DNA of 64,000 nt from Caldilineales bacterium (lineage in GTDB: Bacteria; Chloroflexota; Anaerolineae; Caldilineales; Caldilineaceae), in assembly GCA_012271135.1 (NCBI GenBank), contig JAAXGZ010000064.1, forward strand, positions 37,664-101,663, in the 5' to 3' direction. Shown here piece by piece: positions 37,412 through 49,244 of the stretch. Made by a program: the position numbers and the translations under genes. Position 1 is the stretch's first letter; each line of letters begins with the position of its first letter. The notes under the pieces are model-generated. The model was not told the origin of the DNA and made no database searches. It saw only the letters and a list, made by a program, of their open reading frames with translations.

Positions 37412-38584
37412 TCAACGAACCCCGAGCAGCAGATCAATCAACAACTGGTCCAGCCGTTCGTACGGCTTACCGCGGGCCCCCAACGCATCCCGGTCGAAGA
37501 GGTGTCGGCGGAGTTCGTTGTTGCGGCCGGGATCGTATCCACCCTCAAGCCACATGGACATGGATCCGTCGTCCGCCGTGCACTCCGCAATCAATGCCTG
37601 GATCTCGCTGTCCGCTGCAAACTGCCGGCTCTTGTCCTTCAGGATCAGGTAGGTACGCATGCAACCCCGCGCAAACTCCTTGACATCGTCGAGATCGCTG
37701 GAACGATAGGCGTGGGCATCGAAGTGGCGCGGGTTGTCATACCCGACGGATTCAAGGAAGTGAACCACGTTGAACGCCTGCTTGATGCTGTGGGAGCCGA
37801 ACCTGAAGTCCTGATCATACCGGTCCATGTTCTGATCGTTGAGATCAATGTGGAACAGCTTGTCGGCTTCCCAGGCCTGTGCAATGGCATGCATGAAATT
37901 GAGCCCCGCCATCTGTTCGTGGGCCATTTCCGGGTTAACTCCGACCATTTCCGGATGGTCCAGGGTTGCGATGAACCCGAGCATTGATCCCACCGTAGGC
38001 AGATAGATGTCGCCGCGCGGCTCGTTCGGCTTGGGTTCCAGCGCAAAGCGCAGGTTGTATCCCTGGTCGATCACGTAGTCGCACAGATAGTTGATGGCAT
38101 AGCGGAAGTGCCGTCCCGAATCAACCGCACACTTGCCCACATCGGTTTCCGTCCCTTCGCGACCACCCCAGAACACGTAGGTTTCCGCACCCAGTTCGAC
38201 ACCAAGATCGATGGCTGCCATAGTCTTTTGCAGTGCATAGGCGCGCACCTCGGGATCACTGCTGGTAAAGGCACCGTCCCGAAACACCGGATGCGTGAAC
38301 AGGTTGGTGGTGGCCATGGGCACCACAATCCCGGTATCGTCCATGGCCTTGCGGAAGTCCCGCACGATGCGATCCCGTTCGGCAGCCGTGGCATCGATGG
38401 GCACCAGATCGTTGTCGTGGAAATTGACGCCCCAGGCGCCAACCTCGGCCAGCATGTGGACGATTTCGACCGGTGTCACCACCCCGCGGACCGGATCGCC
38501 GAACGGATCGCGGCCGATGTTGCCCACGGTCCACAATCCAAAGGTGAACTTGTCCTCCGCCCGGGGAATGTACTGATTGCTCAT
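37412..38584 (-). CDS. xylA: Xylose isomerase
   Basis: Converts D-xylose to D-xylulose (also glucose to fructose). The 390 residues match the short class I form: NFHDNDLVP with catalytic His, [19 protein letters not shown] metal ligands, [13 protein letters not shown], and FHIDLNDQ with Asp ligands. ATG at 38584 fits the class N-terminus. No xylulokinase is nearby. It ends the minus-strand cluster that starts with beta-glucuronidase. Confidence 0.93.
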   Translation of the reverse strand: MSNQYIPRAEDKFTFGLWTVGNIGRDPFGDPVRGVVTPVEIVHMLAEVGAWGVNFHDNDLVPIDATAAERDRIVRDFRKAMDDTGIVVPMATTNLFTHPVFRDGAFTSSDPEVRAYALQKTMAAIDLGVELGAETYVFWGGREGTETDVGKCAVDSGRHFRYAINYLCDYVIDQGYNLRFALEPKPNEPRGDIYLPTVGSMLGFIATLDHPEMVGVNPEMAHEQMAGLNFMHAIAQAWEADKLFHIDLNDQNMDRYDQDFRFGSHSIKQAFNVVHFLESVGYDNPRHFDAHAYRSSDLDDVKEFARGCMRTYLILKDKSRQFAADSEIQALIAECTADDGSMSMWLEGGYDPGRNNELRRHLFDRDALGARGKPYERLDQLLIDLLLGVR

Positions 38585-38686
38585 GTTCCGTTGTACCCCT
38601 CCTTCAACAAGCCGGCCAGGCCGAAGCGCCTGGCCGTCCTCGCTATGCAACAGTTTTGCGACTGTTACCGGCCGCCACCGGGCGGC

Positions 38687-39877
<1,191 letters not shown>

Positions 39878-39937
39878 GGCTATGGGGTTCCTTGGAATAG
39901 TTGGTAAGGATGGGCAAATCCGCGGTGGGACTGCGTG

Positions 39938-40933
<996 letters not shown>

Positions 40934-41035
40934 GGATTCCTCCCGTTGGAACAGCAAGATGGGTTTGGAGCTACAGACGCGGAGTGCGCGGTATTTGCAC
41001 CTCCGATTATACCGCCCGGCCCGACCCTTACACTT

Positions 41036-41217
41036 GCAGCCGGGGCACTGTTTCAATCTCGTTGATACGGGTATCCATTCACTGTCAACGGGGCGGCTCC
41101 CCTGTGTTCCATTGCGTCCTATACCGACTGATTTGATGACGCTTGGTACAGCGTGCCCATCACTGCCTGCGGCTTCCTTGACCAAAATCAACGAAAGTGA
41201 AACAGTGCCGCAGCCGG
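41036..41217. mobile_element. 166-bp miniature inverted-repeat element (41044-41209) with 8-bp target duplication
   Basis: The element starts GGCACTGTTTCA and ends with the reverse complement of the same 12 bases. The inverted similarity extends about 29 bases with a few mismatches. It is flanked on both sides by GCAGCCGG (41036-41043 and 41210-41217), a perfect 8-bp direct repeat and so a target-site duplication. No reading frame of transposase type lies inside, so it is non-autonomous. It occupies the 419-bp gap between the TIM-barrel isomerase and beta-glucuronidase genes. Eight-base duplications with GG-starting ends are seen in ISL3- and IS256-like elements; family not proven. Confidence 0.87.
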
Positions 41218-41352
41218 AGGGTTCGCAACCGGCCTCCGAATTGCTCGGTGTGGACGGGCAGGCCGTTCCCGGGAAGGCATGACGGGAACCCGCCGACCTG
41301 CCTCCGGTCAAGCGTGTTCAAGTTGCCGGTCGCCAGGTGAACCGGCAACGTC

Positions 41353-43167
41353 CTACGCAGCAACGTCCTCCCGCCACCGGGATCGCAGGAAGTGGGCGGC
41401 CATCTTGGGCCTGCGTTCACGGGTGAACACGCCCTTGTGGTTGAGCGATGCCGGTCGCATAACCCCCTGCCCCGTCTTGAAGTCGGCGAAGTTCCAGACG
41501 TGCAGACCCGCAATCCACGGTCGCTCCGCTGCGAGATCGAGCGTCATTCTCAGCACGTCAACCTGGTACTCCTCGGAGAACATCTCCGCCGGCTCGCTGT
41601 GATGGCCCGCGATCGTGTCCGCCCCGAACTCGGCGATGATGATGGGCTTGGCCAGCCGCTCGTGCAGCGCATCCAGTTCCTCTTCCATCCCGGCCCGCGC
41701 CTGCTCGATTTGGCCGCCCAGTCGATACCAGCCCCAGTACCGGTTGATCATCACGGCATCGCAGAGCTCCAGCCATTCGACCGGCCCTCCCATCACGCCG
41801 GCCAGTGAAAACGGCCGGCTGCGGTCCAGTTCCCTGCCCGCGTCCACCAGGGCAGCGAAGAAATCGGTCCCGGTATCCACAAAGGCCGGATTGGCGCCGG
41901 CGCCCCGGAACCGAGCCATGAAGTCGGCGGTCATCGGTTCGTTGGCCACGCTCCACATGATGACGCTGGGATGGTTCAGATCGCGTCGAATCAGGTCGCG
42001 CAACTGGCCCTTGCAAACCTCAAGCCAGCCGGCGATCCGGTCGCCATTGTCCCCGAACATCAGCCCGACCGCCGGGATTTCGTCTATGACCAGCAGACCG
42101 GCCCGGTCCGCGTACCGAAGCGCCTCCTCCGCGTACGGGTAGTGGGATGTGCGATAGGAGTTGGCACCCATCCACCTGAACAGTTCCCCGTCCTTCACGA
42201 TCAGGGGCAGATTCAGGGCCCGGCCGTGCACGGGGAAGTCTTCGTGCTTGCCGAAACCCTTCAGGTAAATCGGCTCGCCGTTGAGCAGAATCCGACTGTT
42301 CCGCACCTCAATGGTCCGCACACCCGTTTCCAGCCTGTAGGTGTCGCGGACCTTGCCCTCGTCGTCCCGGAGCTCCATGGCAACCGTGTACAGGTGCGGA
42401 TCGGCAGGGGACCACAGGCGGACCCCAGGCAACTCAAACCCGCATTCCGCCGTCCCGTCCTTCACGTCGCATGTGCTCTCGGCCACTGGCCGGCCGTCGG
42501 CGTCGAGCACCTGGCATGCCAGCCGCGCGGCAGCCGCACCGGCTACTTCGGCCTGCAGATTGACGTATCCGGTCAGGCCGTCGCTGCGATCGAATCCCGT
42601 CTCAACGCGCGCGGAGACGATGTGCACGGCGTCCAGGATCGAAACCCACACCGGACGGTGGATGCCCCCGTAGGGAAAGAAATCAAAGCTGGTCGGAGGA
42701 AACGACGACATCATGGACGAGAAGGGCGAATCCGACGCATTGCCCGGGGGCACGCGGTCCGGCCTGAGATCGTTGTTGACAAGCACGGCCAGCCGGTTGC
42801 GTCCGTCCCTCACCAAAGCCGAAATGTTGAACTCGAACGGCAGATGGCCGCCTTCATGGGATCCGACTTCAGTCCCGTTGAGCCACACCCGCGCGCTGTA
42901 GTTGACCGAATCGAAACGCAGACTCAACACCGAATCGGGACCGGGAGCACTGGCATCGAACTCCGTGACGTGCCAGGCATCCCCAAGGTAGTCGCGGTGC
43001 TCGGGGAACAGTTCGTTCCAGCTGCCGGGTACCGCAATCTGCCGGCCGGCCGGCAGTCCGTTCCACCACGCCTCCCGTTCACCCACCCCCTCGGGATCGA
43101 CCTGGAACGACCAAAAGCCGTCCAAGGCCAAGGAACATCGAAAACGGTTGGTTTGGGGATACAACAT
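41353..43167 (-). CDS. uidA: Beta-glucuronidase, glycoside hydrolase family 2
   Basis: Hydrolyses beta-D-glucuronides, releasing glucuronate. At 604 residues it matches the E. coli enzyme in length. Order: sugar-binding domain, immunoglobulin-like domain, TIM barrel. The acid/base Glu is in WSVANEP (about residue 410) and the nucleophile in IIAEFGADT (about 512); the nearby AGHHSEPAEMFSEEYQ stretch is typical of GUS rather than beta-galactosidase. ATG at 43167. First gene of the minus-strand sugar cluster, now separated from the next gene by the miniature element. Confidence 0.9.
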   Translation of the reverse strand: MLYPQTNRFRCSLALDGFWSFQVDPEGVGEREAWWNGLPAGRQIAVPGSWNELFPEHRDYLGDAWHVTEFDASAPGPDSVLSLRFDSVNYSARVWLNGTEVGSHEGGHLPFEFNISALVRDGRNRLAVLVNNDLRPDRVPPGNASDSPFSSMMSSFPPTSFDFFPYGGIHRPVWVSILDAVHIVSARVETGFDRSDGLTGYVNLQAEVAGAAAARLACQVLDADGRPVAESTCDVKDGTAECGFELPGVRLWSPADPHLYTVAMELRDDEGKVRDTYRLETGVRTIEVRNSRILLNGEPIYLKGFGKHEDFPVHGRALNLPLIVKDGELFRWMGANSYRTSHYPYAEEALRYADRAGLLVIDEIPAVGLMFGDNGDRIAGWLEVCKGQLRDLIRRDLNHPSVIMWSVANEPMTADFMARFRGAGANPAFVDTGTDFFAALVDAGRELDRSRPFSLAGVMGGPVEWLELCDAVMINRYWGWYRLGGQIEQARAGMEEELDALHERLAKPIIIAEFGADTIAGHHSEPAEMFSEEYQVDVLRMTLDLAAERPWIAGLHVWNFADFKTGQGVMRPASLNHKGVFTRERRPKMAAHFLRSRWREDVAA

Positions 43168-43239
43168 GCCTGATTTCCTGCTGTGTCCGCGGCCCAAAGT
43201 GTGGACCGGCCTGCCCGGCGGAGCGACCCGCCGCCTTGT

Positions 43240-43587
43240 TCAGGAGGGTTCCGCGGTGTCCGCGGGACTTTCCCGGTACTTGCGACCCTCGTCAATCAGC
43301 ATTACCGGTACGCCGGATCGGATTGGATACCGATAGCCGTTGCGGGGATTCAACAGAAACCGCCCCTCGTCCACCAGTTCAAGGCTGCCCTTGTCCTCCG
43401 GGCACACCAGAATTTCCAGCAAATCGGGACTTACCTCACCCCCCAACGGTGCTTCATCGTAGGGCTCGACATCCTGCTCCGGGATGTTGGCGGCCGACAT
43501 GTCCGCCGATTCCAGCAGCTTCCGGGCGTACTTCACCACCAGGTAGGCAATCGCCAGGAAAAGTAGGATTTTGATGAGTCTGCGCAT
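43240..43587 (-). CDS. Membrane-anchored Trm112/UPF0434-like protein
   Basis: A 115-residue protein with one N-terminal membrane helix (about residues 4-20), a short acidic linker, and a C-terminal UPF0434-like domain: LLEILVCPEDKGSLEL then YPIRSGVPVMLIDE. Only one Cys remains where Trm112 has a zinc-binding Cys set. Soluble UPF0434 proteins are common, but a membrane anchor is unusual. Function unknown. 175 bp downstream of the HAD gene on the same strand. Confidence 0.7.
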   Translation of the reverse strand: MRRLIKILLFLAIAYLVVKYARKLLESADMSAANIPEQDVEPYDEAPLGGEVSPDLLEILVCPEDKGSLELVDEGRFLLNPRNGYRYPIRSGVPVMLIDEGRKYRESPADTAEPS

Positions 43588-43762
43588 GGAGTTGGTTTCC
43601 GAGAAAATCCTGCAGGTATACGGGTTGGCTGGTCACAAAGTTTGGTCAGCCTGCAACCCCAACGGCAAAAGGCCGCCGGAGATGGATCATATCAGAGCGG
43701 AAGCGCGCCGGCCGGTGGGCCTGCCACCGGCGCTGCAGGCCGAACCAACCCGCCGGACCGGT

Positions 43763-44674
43763 TCAATGCGGGCTTGGCGGGCGGCATCCCAGAAGATTCG
43801 ATCCACCGAACAAGTCCAGGAACTCCGCCATGTCCTGTACCACGAAGTTCGGCGGTTGGTCCTTGCCCAGGAACTCCTCCACGGACGTCACCCCGGTCCC
43901 GATGCCCAGGGTCCAGATGCCGATTTTCTGGGCGCCCTCAATGTCCGTTTCGTAGCGGTCACCCACCATCAGGCATTCATGAGGCTGCAGCAACAGCCTG
44001 GCCATGGCCTCCTCGAACATGCCCGGACTCGGTTTGCCAATGACGGTCGGCTCCACGCCCGAGGCTGTCTTCAAGAGCGACACGATGGCTCCGGCACCAG
44101 GGATGTTGCCCTCTTCGGACGGAAACGTGGAGTCAACGTTCGTGGCAATGAAGTCGGCTCCGGCCGCGATGGCCAGGGTCGCCTCGGCGCACTTGCGGTA
44201 ATCCAGGTTGAAGTCCATGCCGACCACCACGAAGTCGGCGGCCTGAGGCGAATTGGCTGGCTGGAATCCCCGCGTGATCATCGCGTTCCAGACACCGGGT
44301 CCCCCCACAATCTGTACCTTGCTACCAGGCTGAACATGGCGCACCATCCAGCCGGCGGTGGCTTCGGCACTGGTGATGATTTGATCCGGAAGCGCCTCAA
44401 TGCCCATGGCCGCCAACTTGTCAACGAACATAGAGGGTGTCTTGGTAGCGTTGTTGGTTACGTACAGGAGGCGGATCCCCATGTCCTCCGACCAGGCGAG
44501 GAAATCCAGAACTCCGTCAAGGATGGTCTCACCGCGGTACACCACTCCATCCATGTCGAGCAGAACGGCCTTGATGGCCCCGGTGGCTTCCCGCACCTCG
44601 GCCAGGCCATGACTTGAAGTACCGTGCGCACCGGGCACATTGCCTGTCCAGCAGTCCCTGACCGTGAATGCCAT
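43763..44674 (-). CDS. HAD-IIA family phosphatase (NagD-like)
   Basis: A 303-residue HAD hydrolase. Motif I is LLDMDGVVYRG, motif II YVTNNAT, the conserved Lys lies in IGKPSPGMF, and motif IV is GDRYETDIEGA. This pattern marks subclass IIA (NagD, phosphoglycolate or p-nitrophenyl phosphatase). ATG at 44674 has AGGA upstream with 4-base spacing. The frame stays open for 270 more codons upstream, but that part overlaps the tyrS region and has no conserved features. Confidence 0.88.
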   Translation of the reverse strand: MAFTVRDCWTGNVPGAHGTSSHGLAEVREATGAIKAVLLDMDGVVYRGETILDGVLDFLAWSEDMGIRLLYVTNNATKTPSMFVDKLAAMGIEALPDQIITSAEATAGWMVRHVQPGSKVQIVGGPGVWNAMITRGFQPANSPQAADFVVVGMDFNLDYRKCAEATLAIAAGADFIATNVDSTFPSEEGNIPGAGAIVSLLKTASGVEPTVIGKPSPGMFEEAMARLLLQPHECLMVGDRYETDIEGAQKIGIWTLGIGTGVTSVEEFLGKDQPPNFVVQDMAEFLDLFGGSNLLGCRPPSPH

Positions 44675-44983
44675 AGTTCCTGTAATCCTTGTACCGTCTG
44701 TGTTGCGCGGGACGGAACCTTGTCTCGCGTCCTCGAAGCGCAGAATACATCCTGAACAGCCAATAACGAAGCAAACGGAAGACGCGCAGGGAGAATCGTG
44801 TTCTGCAGCCGAACCGGTTTCCCTACCAACGCCACACGGAATCGGTATCCGTGGGCATGCGGCACCTGGAATGTTGTCGGTGCGGACAATTGGCATCGGG
44901 GCGCAAGATCCGGCGGGGGAAGGCCGGCCTGCGGTTTCCTGTCTATAATGGGCCGACGTCAACTTCCATCGAACAATCCAACC
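44675..44983. other. Divergent intergenic region between the HAD gene and tyrS
   Basis: A 309-bp gap. A TATAAT sequence at 44944-44949 fits a -10 box for tyrS, but no good -35 lies at the right distance. No T-box-like TGGNACCGCG sequence is present. Nothing else stands out. Confidence 0.4.
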
Positions 44984-46252
44984 GTGCAGAACGAACCCGA
45001 CTTGAACAAATTCCGGCCGGTTGATGAACAGCTGGCTATTCTCATGCGCGGCGTGGACTGTGGTGATCCCCGGACACGCGACAACATGGAGAAAGAGCTC
45101 GGGGACCGCTTGGCCGGCTCCAGGGACTCGGGCAAGCCCTTGCGCGTCTACTGTGGATTCGATCCATCGCGGTCGGACCTTCACCTTGGCCACACGATCC
45201 CAATGCGCAAGCTGCGCCAGTTTCAGGAACTCGGCCACCAGGTCGTGTTCCTGATCGGATCGTTCACCGGAACCATCGGAGACCCCAGCGACAAGGATTC
45301 GGCGCGCGCCCAGCAGACCCTGGCGGAAGCCCTGGACAAGGCGGAAACGTTTGCGGCCCAGGCCTTTCGCATTCTGGATCGCGACGCCACCATCATCGAC
45401 TACAACCACCGCTGGCTTGAGAAGCTGACCTTTGGCGATGTGATTGACATCGCCAGCCTGTTCACGGTCCAGCAGTTTCTGGCCAGACACAATTTCCGGC
45501 AGCGCCAGGAACGCGGCGACGCCATCTGGCTACACGAATTCTTCTATGCATTGATGCAGGCCCAGGATGCCGTCGCCCTCGAAACCGATGTCCAAATCGG
45601 CGGCACCGACCAGTTGTTCAACCTCATGGCAGGACGCAAGCTGATGGAAGCACGGGGCATGAAGCCCCAAACCGTGCTGACCTATCCCATCCTGCCGGGC
45701 ACGGACGGGGTCCTCCGCATGAGCAAGTCCTCCGGCAACACAATCAACATCGATGACGACCCGGGCCTGATGTTTACCAAGGTCCTAAACCTTCCCGACG
45801 AAGTGGTCCCCCTCTACTGCGATCTCGCCACGCGATGGGACAAGGCCACCCTGGACGCGGCCCAACACAGGGGGCAGGACGACATCGCGGGTGTCAAGCG
45901 GGACTTGGCGAAGGAAATTGTCAGTACCTTCCACGGGAACGACCTGGCCGAGCAGGCCGTCGCCGACGCAGCCCGCATGCACGGTGGCAACGCACCAAGT
46001 TCGGCACCCGTTGTTGACGTGTCGGAACCGATGTCGGTCCTGGACCTGCTGGCGGATGCCTCCCTGGTCAAGAGCAGGGGCGAGGGCCGCCGTCTGGTGG
46101 CCCAGGGCGGCGTGCGCCTCAACGGCGCAACCGTGTCGAATCCGATGCTGAAGGTACATCCCCAACCCGGGCAGGAACAGGTGTTGCAGGCGGGCAAGAC
46201 AAGATTCCTGCGCCTTACCCATCCCATGCCGAAAGTACAGAGGGCCAGCTGA
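44984..46252 (+). CDS. tyrS: Tyrosyl-tRNA synthetase
   Basis: Charges tRNA-Tyr. The HIGH-type signature is HLGHT near residue 70 and the KMSKS-type signature is MSKSSGN. A C-terminal S4 domain begins near [13 protein letters not shown] and is intact. The start is ambiguous: GTG at 44984 is listed because the ATG at 44948 lies inside a TATAAT sequence that is probably the -10 box. About 422 residues, normal for the long TyrRS form. The fabI gene follows 97 bp later. Confidence 0.93.
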   Translation: MQNEPDLNKFRPVDEQLAILMRGVDCGDPRTRDNMEKELGDRLAGSRDSGKPLRVYCGFDPSRSDLHLGHTIPMRKLRQFQELGHQVVFLIGSFTGTIGDPSDKDSARAQQTLAEALDKAETFAAQAFRILDRDATIIDYNHRWLEKLTFGDVIDIASLFTVQQFLARHNFRQRQERGDAIWLHEFFYALMQAQDAVALETDVQIGGTDQLFNLMAGRKLMEARGMKPQTVLTYPILPGTDGVLRMSKSSGNTINIDDDPGLMFTKVLNLPDEVVPLYCDLATRWDKATLDAAQHRGQDDIAGVKRDLAKEIVSTFHGNDLAEQAVADAARMHGGNAPSSAPVVDVSEPMSVLDLLADASLVKSRGEGRRLVAQGGVRLNGATVSNPMLKVHPQPGQEQVLQAGKTRFLRLTHPMPKVQRAS

Positions 46253-46349
46253 AGCGGAGCTGTCCGAATTGTGGGTCCCGAGCCTCGCACGCGGACTTGG
46301 ATGAGCACACACCCCTCACAGACAAAACCCCCAGTCGAAGTAGGTCCAC

Positions 46350-47156
46350 ATGTCACTAGAAGGAAAGCAAGGCCTGATATTCGGCGTTGCCAACAAAAAC
46401 TCCATTGCCTGGGGCATCGCACAGGCCCTGCATGCCCAGGGGGCCGAACTGGGCTTCACCTACGCCAACGACAGACTCGAACGCCGCGTGCGGCCCCTGG
46501 CCGAGAGCATCGACAGCCGGTTCATCGAGGAATGCGATGTGACCGACGAGGAGGCCTTGGCCCGAACCTTCGAACGGGCCAAGGCAACGTTCGGAACAAT
46601 CGACTTTTTGGCCCACTGCATCGCCTACGCGCCGCGCGAGGATTTGAGCGGACGCTTCCAGGACACGTCCAGGGAAGGGTTCCAGATTGCGCTCGATGTC
46701 AGTTGCTACAGCCTGATCGCGATGTCGAGGCACGCGGCCGCCCTGATGCCGAACGGCGGCAGCATCATCGCCATGACCTACTTTGGTTCCGAGAAGGTAA
46801 CCCCCAACTACAACGTCATGGGGGTGGCCAAGGCCGCCCTGGAAGCGTCCGTTCGCTACCTGGCCTGGGACCTGGGGCAGGACAACATCAGGGTCAACGC
46901 CATTTCGGCAGGTCCCATCCGGACGCTCTCGGCCTCCGGCATTGCCGGGTTCCGCAAGAGCCTGGACTACATCGGCCACGTCGCCCCGGGGGGTACGGTA
47001 ACCCAGACCGACATCGGCAATGCGGCCTGGTTCCTGGTCTCCGACCTGTCCACCGGCATCACAGGAGAGGTCATGCACGTGGACGGTGGATACAACATCA
47101 TGGGGGCCCCGGACGACTCCGTAATCGGTTCCCTGACACTGAATCCGGACGGCTGA
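46350..47156 (+). CDS. fabI: Enoyl-[acyl-carrier-protein] reductase FabI
   Basis: Reduces enoyl-ACP with NADH in the last step of each fatty acid elongation cycle. FabI-type rather than FabK/Fab[14 protein letters not shown] nucleotide loop, and Tyr144, Tyr154 and Lys161 in the [20 protein letters not shown] region match the E. coli Y146/Y156/K163 set. The C-terminus [11 protein letters not shown] is typical. 268 residues. The lactonase-like gene begins 43 bp later. Confidence 0.95.
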   Translation: MSLEGKQGLIFGVANKNSIAWGIAQALHAQGAELGFTYANDRLERRVRPLAESIDSRFIEECDVTDEEALARTFERAKATFGTIDFLAHCIAYAPREDLSGRFQDTSREGFQIALDVSCYSLIAMSRHAAALMPNGGSIIAMTYFGSEKVTPNYNVMGVAKAALEASVRYLAWDLGQDNIRVNAISAGPIRTLSASGIAGFRKSLDYIGHVAPGGTVTQTDIGNAAWFLVSDLSTGITGEVMHVDGGYNIMGAPDDSVIGSLTLNPDG

Positions 47157-47199
47157 TCCGAACTGCAGGCTCGGCAAGGGCAACCACACGGAGCGCGGC

Positions 47200-48237
47200 G
47201 TGACCGGCCCGGAAATCCGCATCGCGGCCTCATTGTCCGGTGAGGATTGCGTCGACATCCTGGACTATGTGCCGGAAGAGGGCCGCCTGCTTCGGGTGGC
47301 CCGCCTACCCGCCCCCACCCGTCCCGGTCCCTTGGTCCAGTCCCGAGACGGCACGACCCTGTACGGGGGCCTTAGGGGCTCCCGCCATCTGGTGACATGG
47401 AAGTTGGCGGGAGACGCCTGGTCCACGTCGGATCCGGTGCAAACCGTTCAGTTGGACTCCGATCCCTGTTATCTGGACCTGGACAGCCAAGGCGAATGGC
47501 TCCTGGCCGCCCATTACGGGGCCGGATGTGTTTCGGTCCATTCCACGCAGGCGGGCAATGGCCTGTCCACGATGCCTGTTTGGACTGCCGCCACGGGTCC
47601 GAAAGCCCATTGCATCAGGGAAATCGGTACCACCAGTCGCCTCCTGGTCCCGCATACCGGCGACGAAAATGCAATCCACGAGTTCGAACTTGACCGGCAC
47701 ACCGGGGCATTGAGGCCACACGGCAAGGTCGCAGCGGAGTCCGACCCATGGATCGGGCCGGCAGGGCCGCGCCACTTCGAGGTCCATCCGAACAGCTCAA
47801 GCCTCTTCGTCTCCAACGAACACAGTTCCACAGTGGGCCACTGGCGCCTGGACCCCGACGGACGACTGGGCCCTTGCCTTGGTTCCGTTTCAACGCTGCC
47901 CCATCCCTGGGGATTGGCCAACACCTGTGCCCAAATCCGGCTCACGAACGACGCTCGGTTCCTGTACGTCAGCAACCGCGGACACAACAGCCTGACCCGT
48001 TTTAAGGTTGATCGGCAATCCGGCGACCTCCGGCGGCTGGGCTGGCAGTCAACCGAGTCGATCCCCCGCGCCTTTGGCATTTCGTCCGATGACCGGTTCC
48101 TATTTTGTGCCGGCCTGGCCACAGGCTGTATGACCGTCTACGAAGTTTGTCCCCGTACGGGTCGACTGGAATTCCGAAACCGGTTTGCCATCGGCACGGA
48201 ACCAATGTGGATTCTGCCGTTGCGGTCGGCGAACTGA
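47200..48237 (+). CDS. Lactonase-like seven-bladed beta-propeller (6-phosphogluconolactonase family)
   Basis: A 345-residue protein of the YbhE/Pgl beta-propeller family, which hydrolyses 6-phosphogluconolactone or related lactones. Repeated blade units with FLYVSNRGHNSL and GPRHFEVHPN segments support the fold. GTG start at 47200. A 6-phosphogluconate dehydrogenase lies about 4 kb downstream, in keeping with an oxidative pentose phosphate role. Some family members act on other lactones, so the substrate is a guess. Confidence 0.78.
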   Translation: MTGPEIRIAASLSGEDCVDILDYVPEEGRLLRVARLPAPTRPGPLVQSRDGTTLYGGLRGSRHLVTWKLAGDAWSTSDPVQTVQLDSDPCYLDLDSQGEWLLAAHYGAGCVSVHSTQAGNGLSTMPVWTAATGPKAHCIREIGTTSRLLVPHTGDENAIHEFELDRHTGALRPHGKVAAESDPWIGPAGPRHFEVHPNSSSLFVSNEHSSTVGHWRLDPDGRLGPCLGSVSTLPHPWGLANTCAQIRLTNDARFLYVSNRGHNSLTRFKVDRQSGDLRRLGWQSTESIPRAFGISSDDRFLFCAGLATGCMTVYEVCPRTGRLEFRNRFAIGTEPMWILPLRSAN

Positions 48238-48337
48238 CGGTCGTTCGCGGCGGCGGCCGGACCGTTGCACCGTTGTGTGCCTGTTCCTTGGCAGGTTATC
48301 GGTCTACCGCCGGGTTGATCGAAAGTTTGAAACTCTG

Positions 48338-48366
48338 TTAGGAATATACAGTTGTTGTCGTATAAT
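48338..48366 (+). promoter_or_regulatory. lexA promoter with overlapping dyad
   Basis: TATAAT at 48361-48366 is a consensus -10, 45 bp before the lexA ATG, with a weak TTAGGA 17 bases upstream as -35. The sequence CTGT-9-ACAG (48335-48351) overlaps this promoter; a second, perfect 11-bp palindrome AGTTTGAAACT is at 48324-48334. Either could be a self-repression operator. Spacing differs by one base from the E. coli CTGT-8-ACAG box. Confidence 0.45.
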
Positions 48367-48410
48367 CAAAGTTGCTGCAAACCGCACAGATTCCGATCAG
48401 GAGCATAGCA

Positions 48411-49115
48411 ATGCCACGCACAGGTAAACGCGGAAAGTACAAACTGCGTGAACTGACAGATCGCCAACGCAAGATGTTTCAGTTCATTCACGAATACATT
48501 GCGCAAAGGCAATATCCTCCTTCCATTCGGGAAATTTGCGACGCAATCGGCGTGCCCAGTTCCTCTGTGGTCAATTACAACCTTGGCAAATTGGTTGAGC
48601 ACGGTCTCATTTCAAGGGAACGACATGCCAGCCGTGCCATCAAACTCAACTACTCCAAGGCGGAGGAGAAGGGGTTTGAGATCGAGGAAGCGGATCGGCA
48701 GAACCACCAGATGGTGCCCGTATTGGGAAACATCGTCGCCAGCAATCCGGTGGATGTGGGAGAAACCCGCACGTGGCTGACCGCAGACGAACACGTTCAC
48801 GTGTCCCAAGAAATGATTGGATACCGCGCCAATGTTTACGCCTTGCGCGTCCAGGGCGATTCCATGATCGACTCCGGGATTCTCGACAACGACATTGTCG
48901 TCATGTCCCAGGAGGAATCGGTACGCAACGGCGACTTGGTGGCTGCCTGGATCACGGACGACAACGCCATGACCCTGAAGCAGTTTTACCGGGAAGGGGA
49001 CTTCGTGCGGCTTCAGCCGTCCAGTCCCAACCACATGCACCAACCTGTCCGACGCCACGCATCGCAGGTGGAGATCCAAGGCAAGGTTCTCGCGGTTCTG
49101 CGCAGCCTCGACTGA
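48411..49115 (+). CDS. lexA: LexA SOS repressor
   Basis: Represses DNA repair genes and cleaves itself upon RecA activation. 234 residues: winged helix at about 12-75 and S24 peptidase domain after a hinge. The catalytic pair is Ser151 (QGDSMID) and Lys190 (TLKQFY). The scissile bond region reads VLGNIVASNPVD, so the usual Ala-Gly is Ala-Ser (110-111). AGGAG at 48399-48403, seven bases from the ATG, is a good ribosome site. Own promoter just upstream. Confidence 0.95.
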   Translation: MPRTGKRGKYKLRELTDRQRKMFQFIHEYIAQRQYPPSIREICDAIGVPSSSVVNYNLGKLVEHGLISRERHASRAIKLNYSKAEEKGFEIEEADRQNHQMVPVLGNIVASNPVDVGETRTWLTADEHVHVSQEMIGYRANVYALRVQGDSMIDSGILDNDIVVMSQEESVRNGDLVAAWITDDNAMTLKQFYREGDFVRLQPSSPNHMHQPVRRHASQVEIQGKVLAVLRSLD

Positions 49116-49244
49116 CGTCGACGCCCATCCAATTCGGTCGTTTGCGGCGGTTGCGACCGGTGCCGAATTCGGCCAAGCCTGCATCCGTGTCAGCAGACTT
49201 GGTCTTCCCAACCCCAATCCTGACCCCGAAGCCGACCGGCCGAC

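Noticed and set aside
41044..41072. CRISPR repeat, because the sequence contains GTTTCAATCTCGTTGAT
   Set aside because: Only two copies in opposite orientation flanked by a target duplication, no spacers or cas genes; it is an element end.
44675..44983. T-box riboswitch before tyrS
   Set aside because: No TGGNACCGCG antiterminator sequence and no terminator hairpin in the leader.
44948..44983. ATG 44948 as the tyrS start
   Set aside because: It sits inside TATAAT, the probable -10 box; kept as an alternative only.
44675..45490. N-terminal extension of the HAD phosphatase by 272 codons
   Set aside because: It runs antisense into tyrS; HAD motif I lies about 38 residues after the ATG at 44674, as expected.
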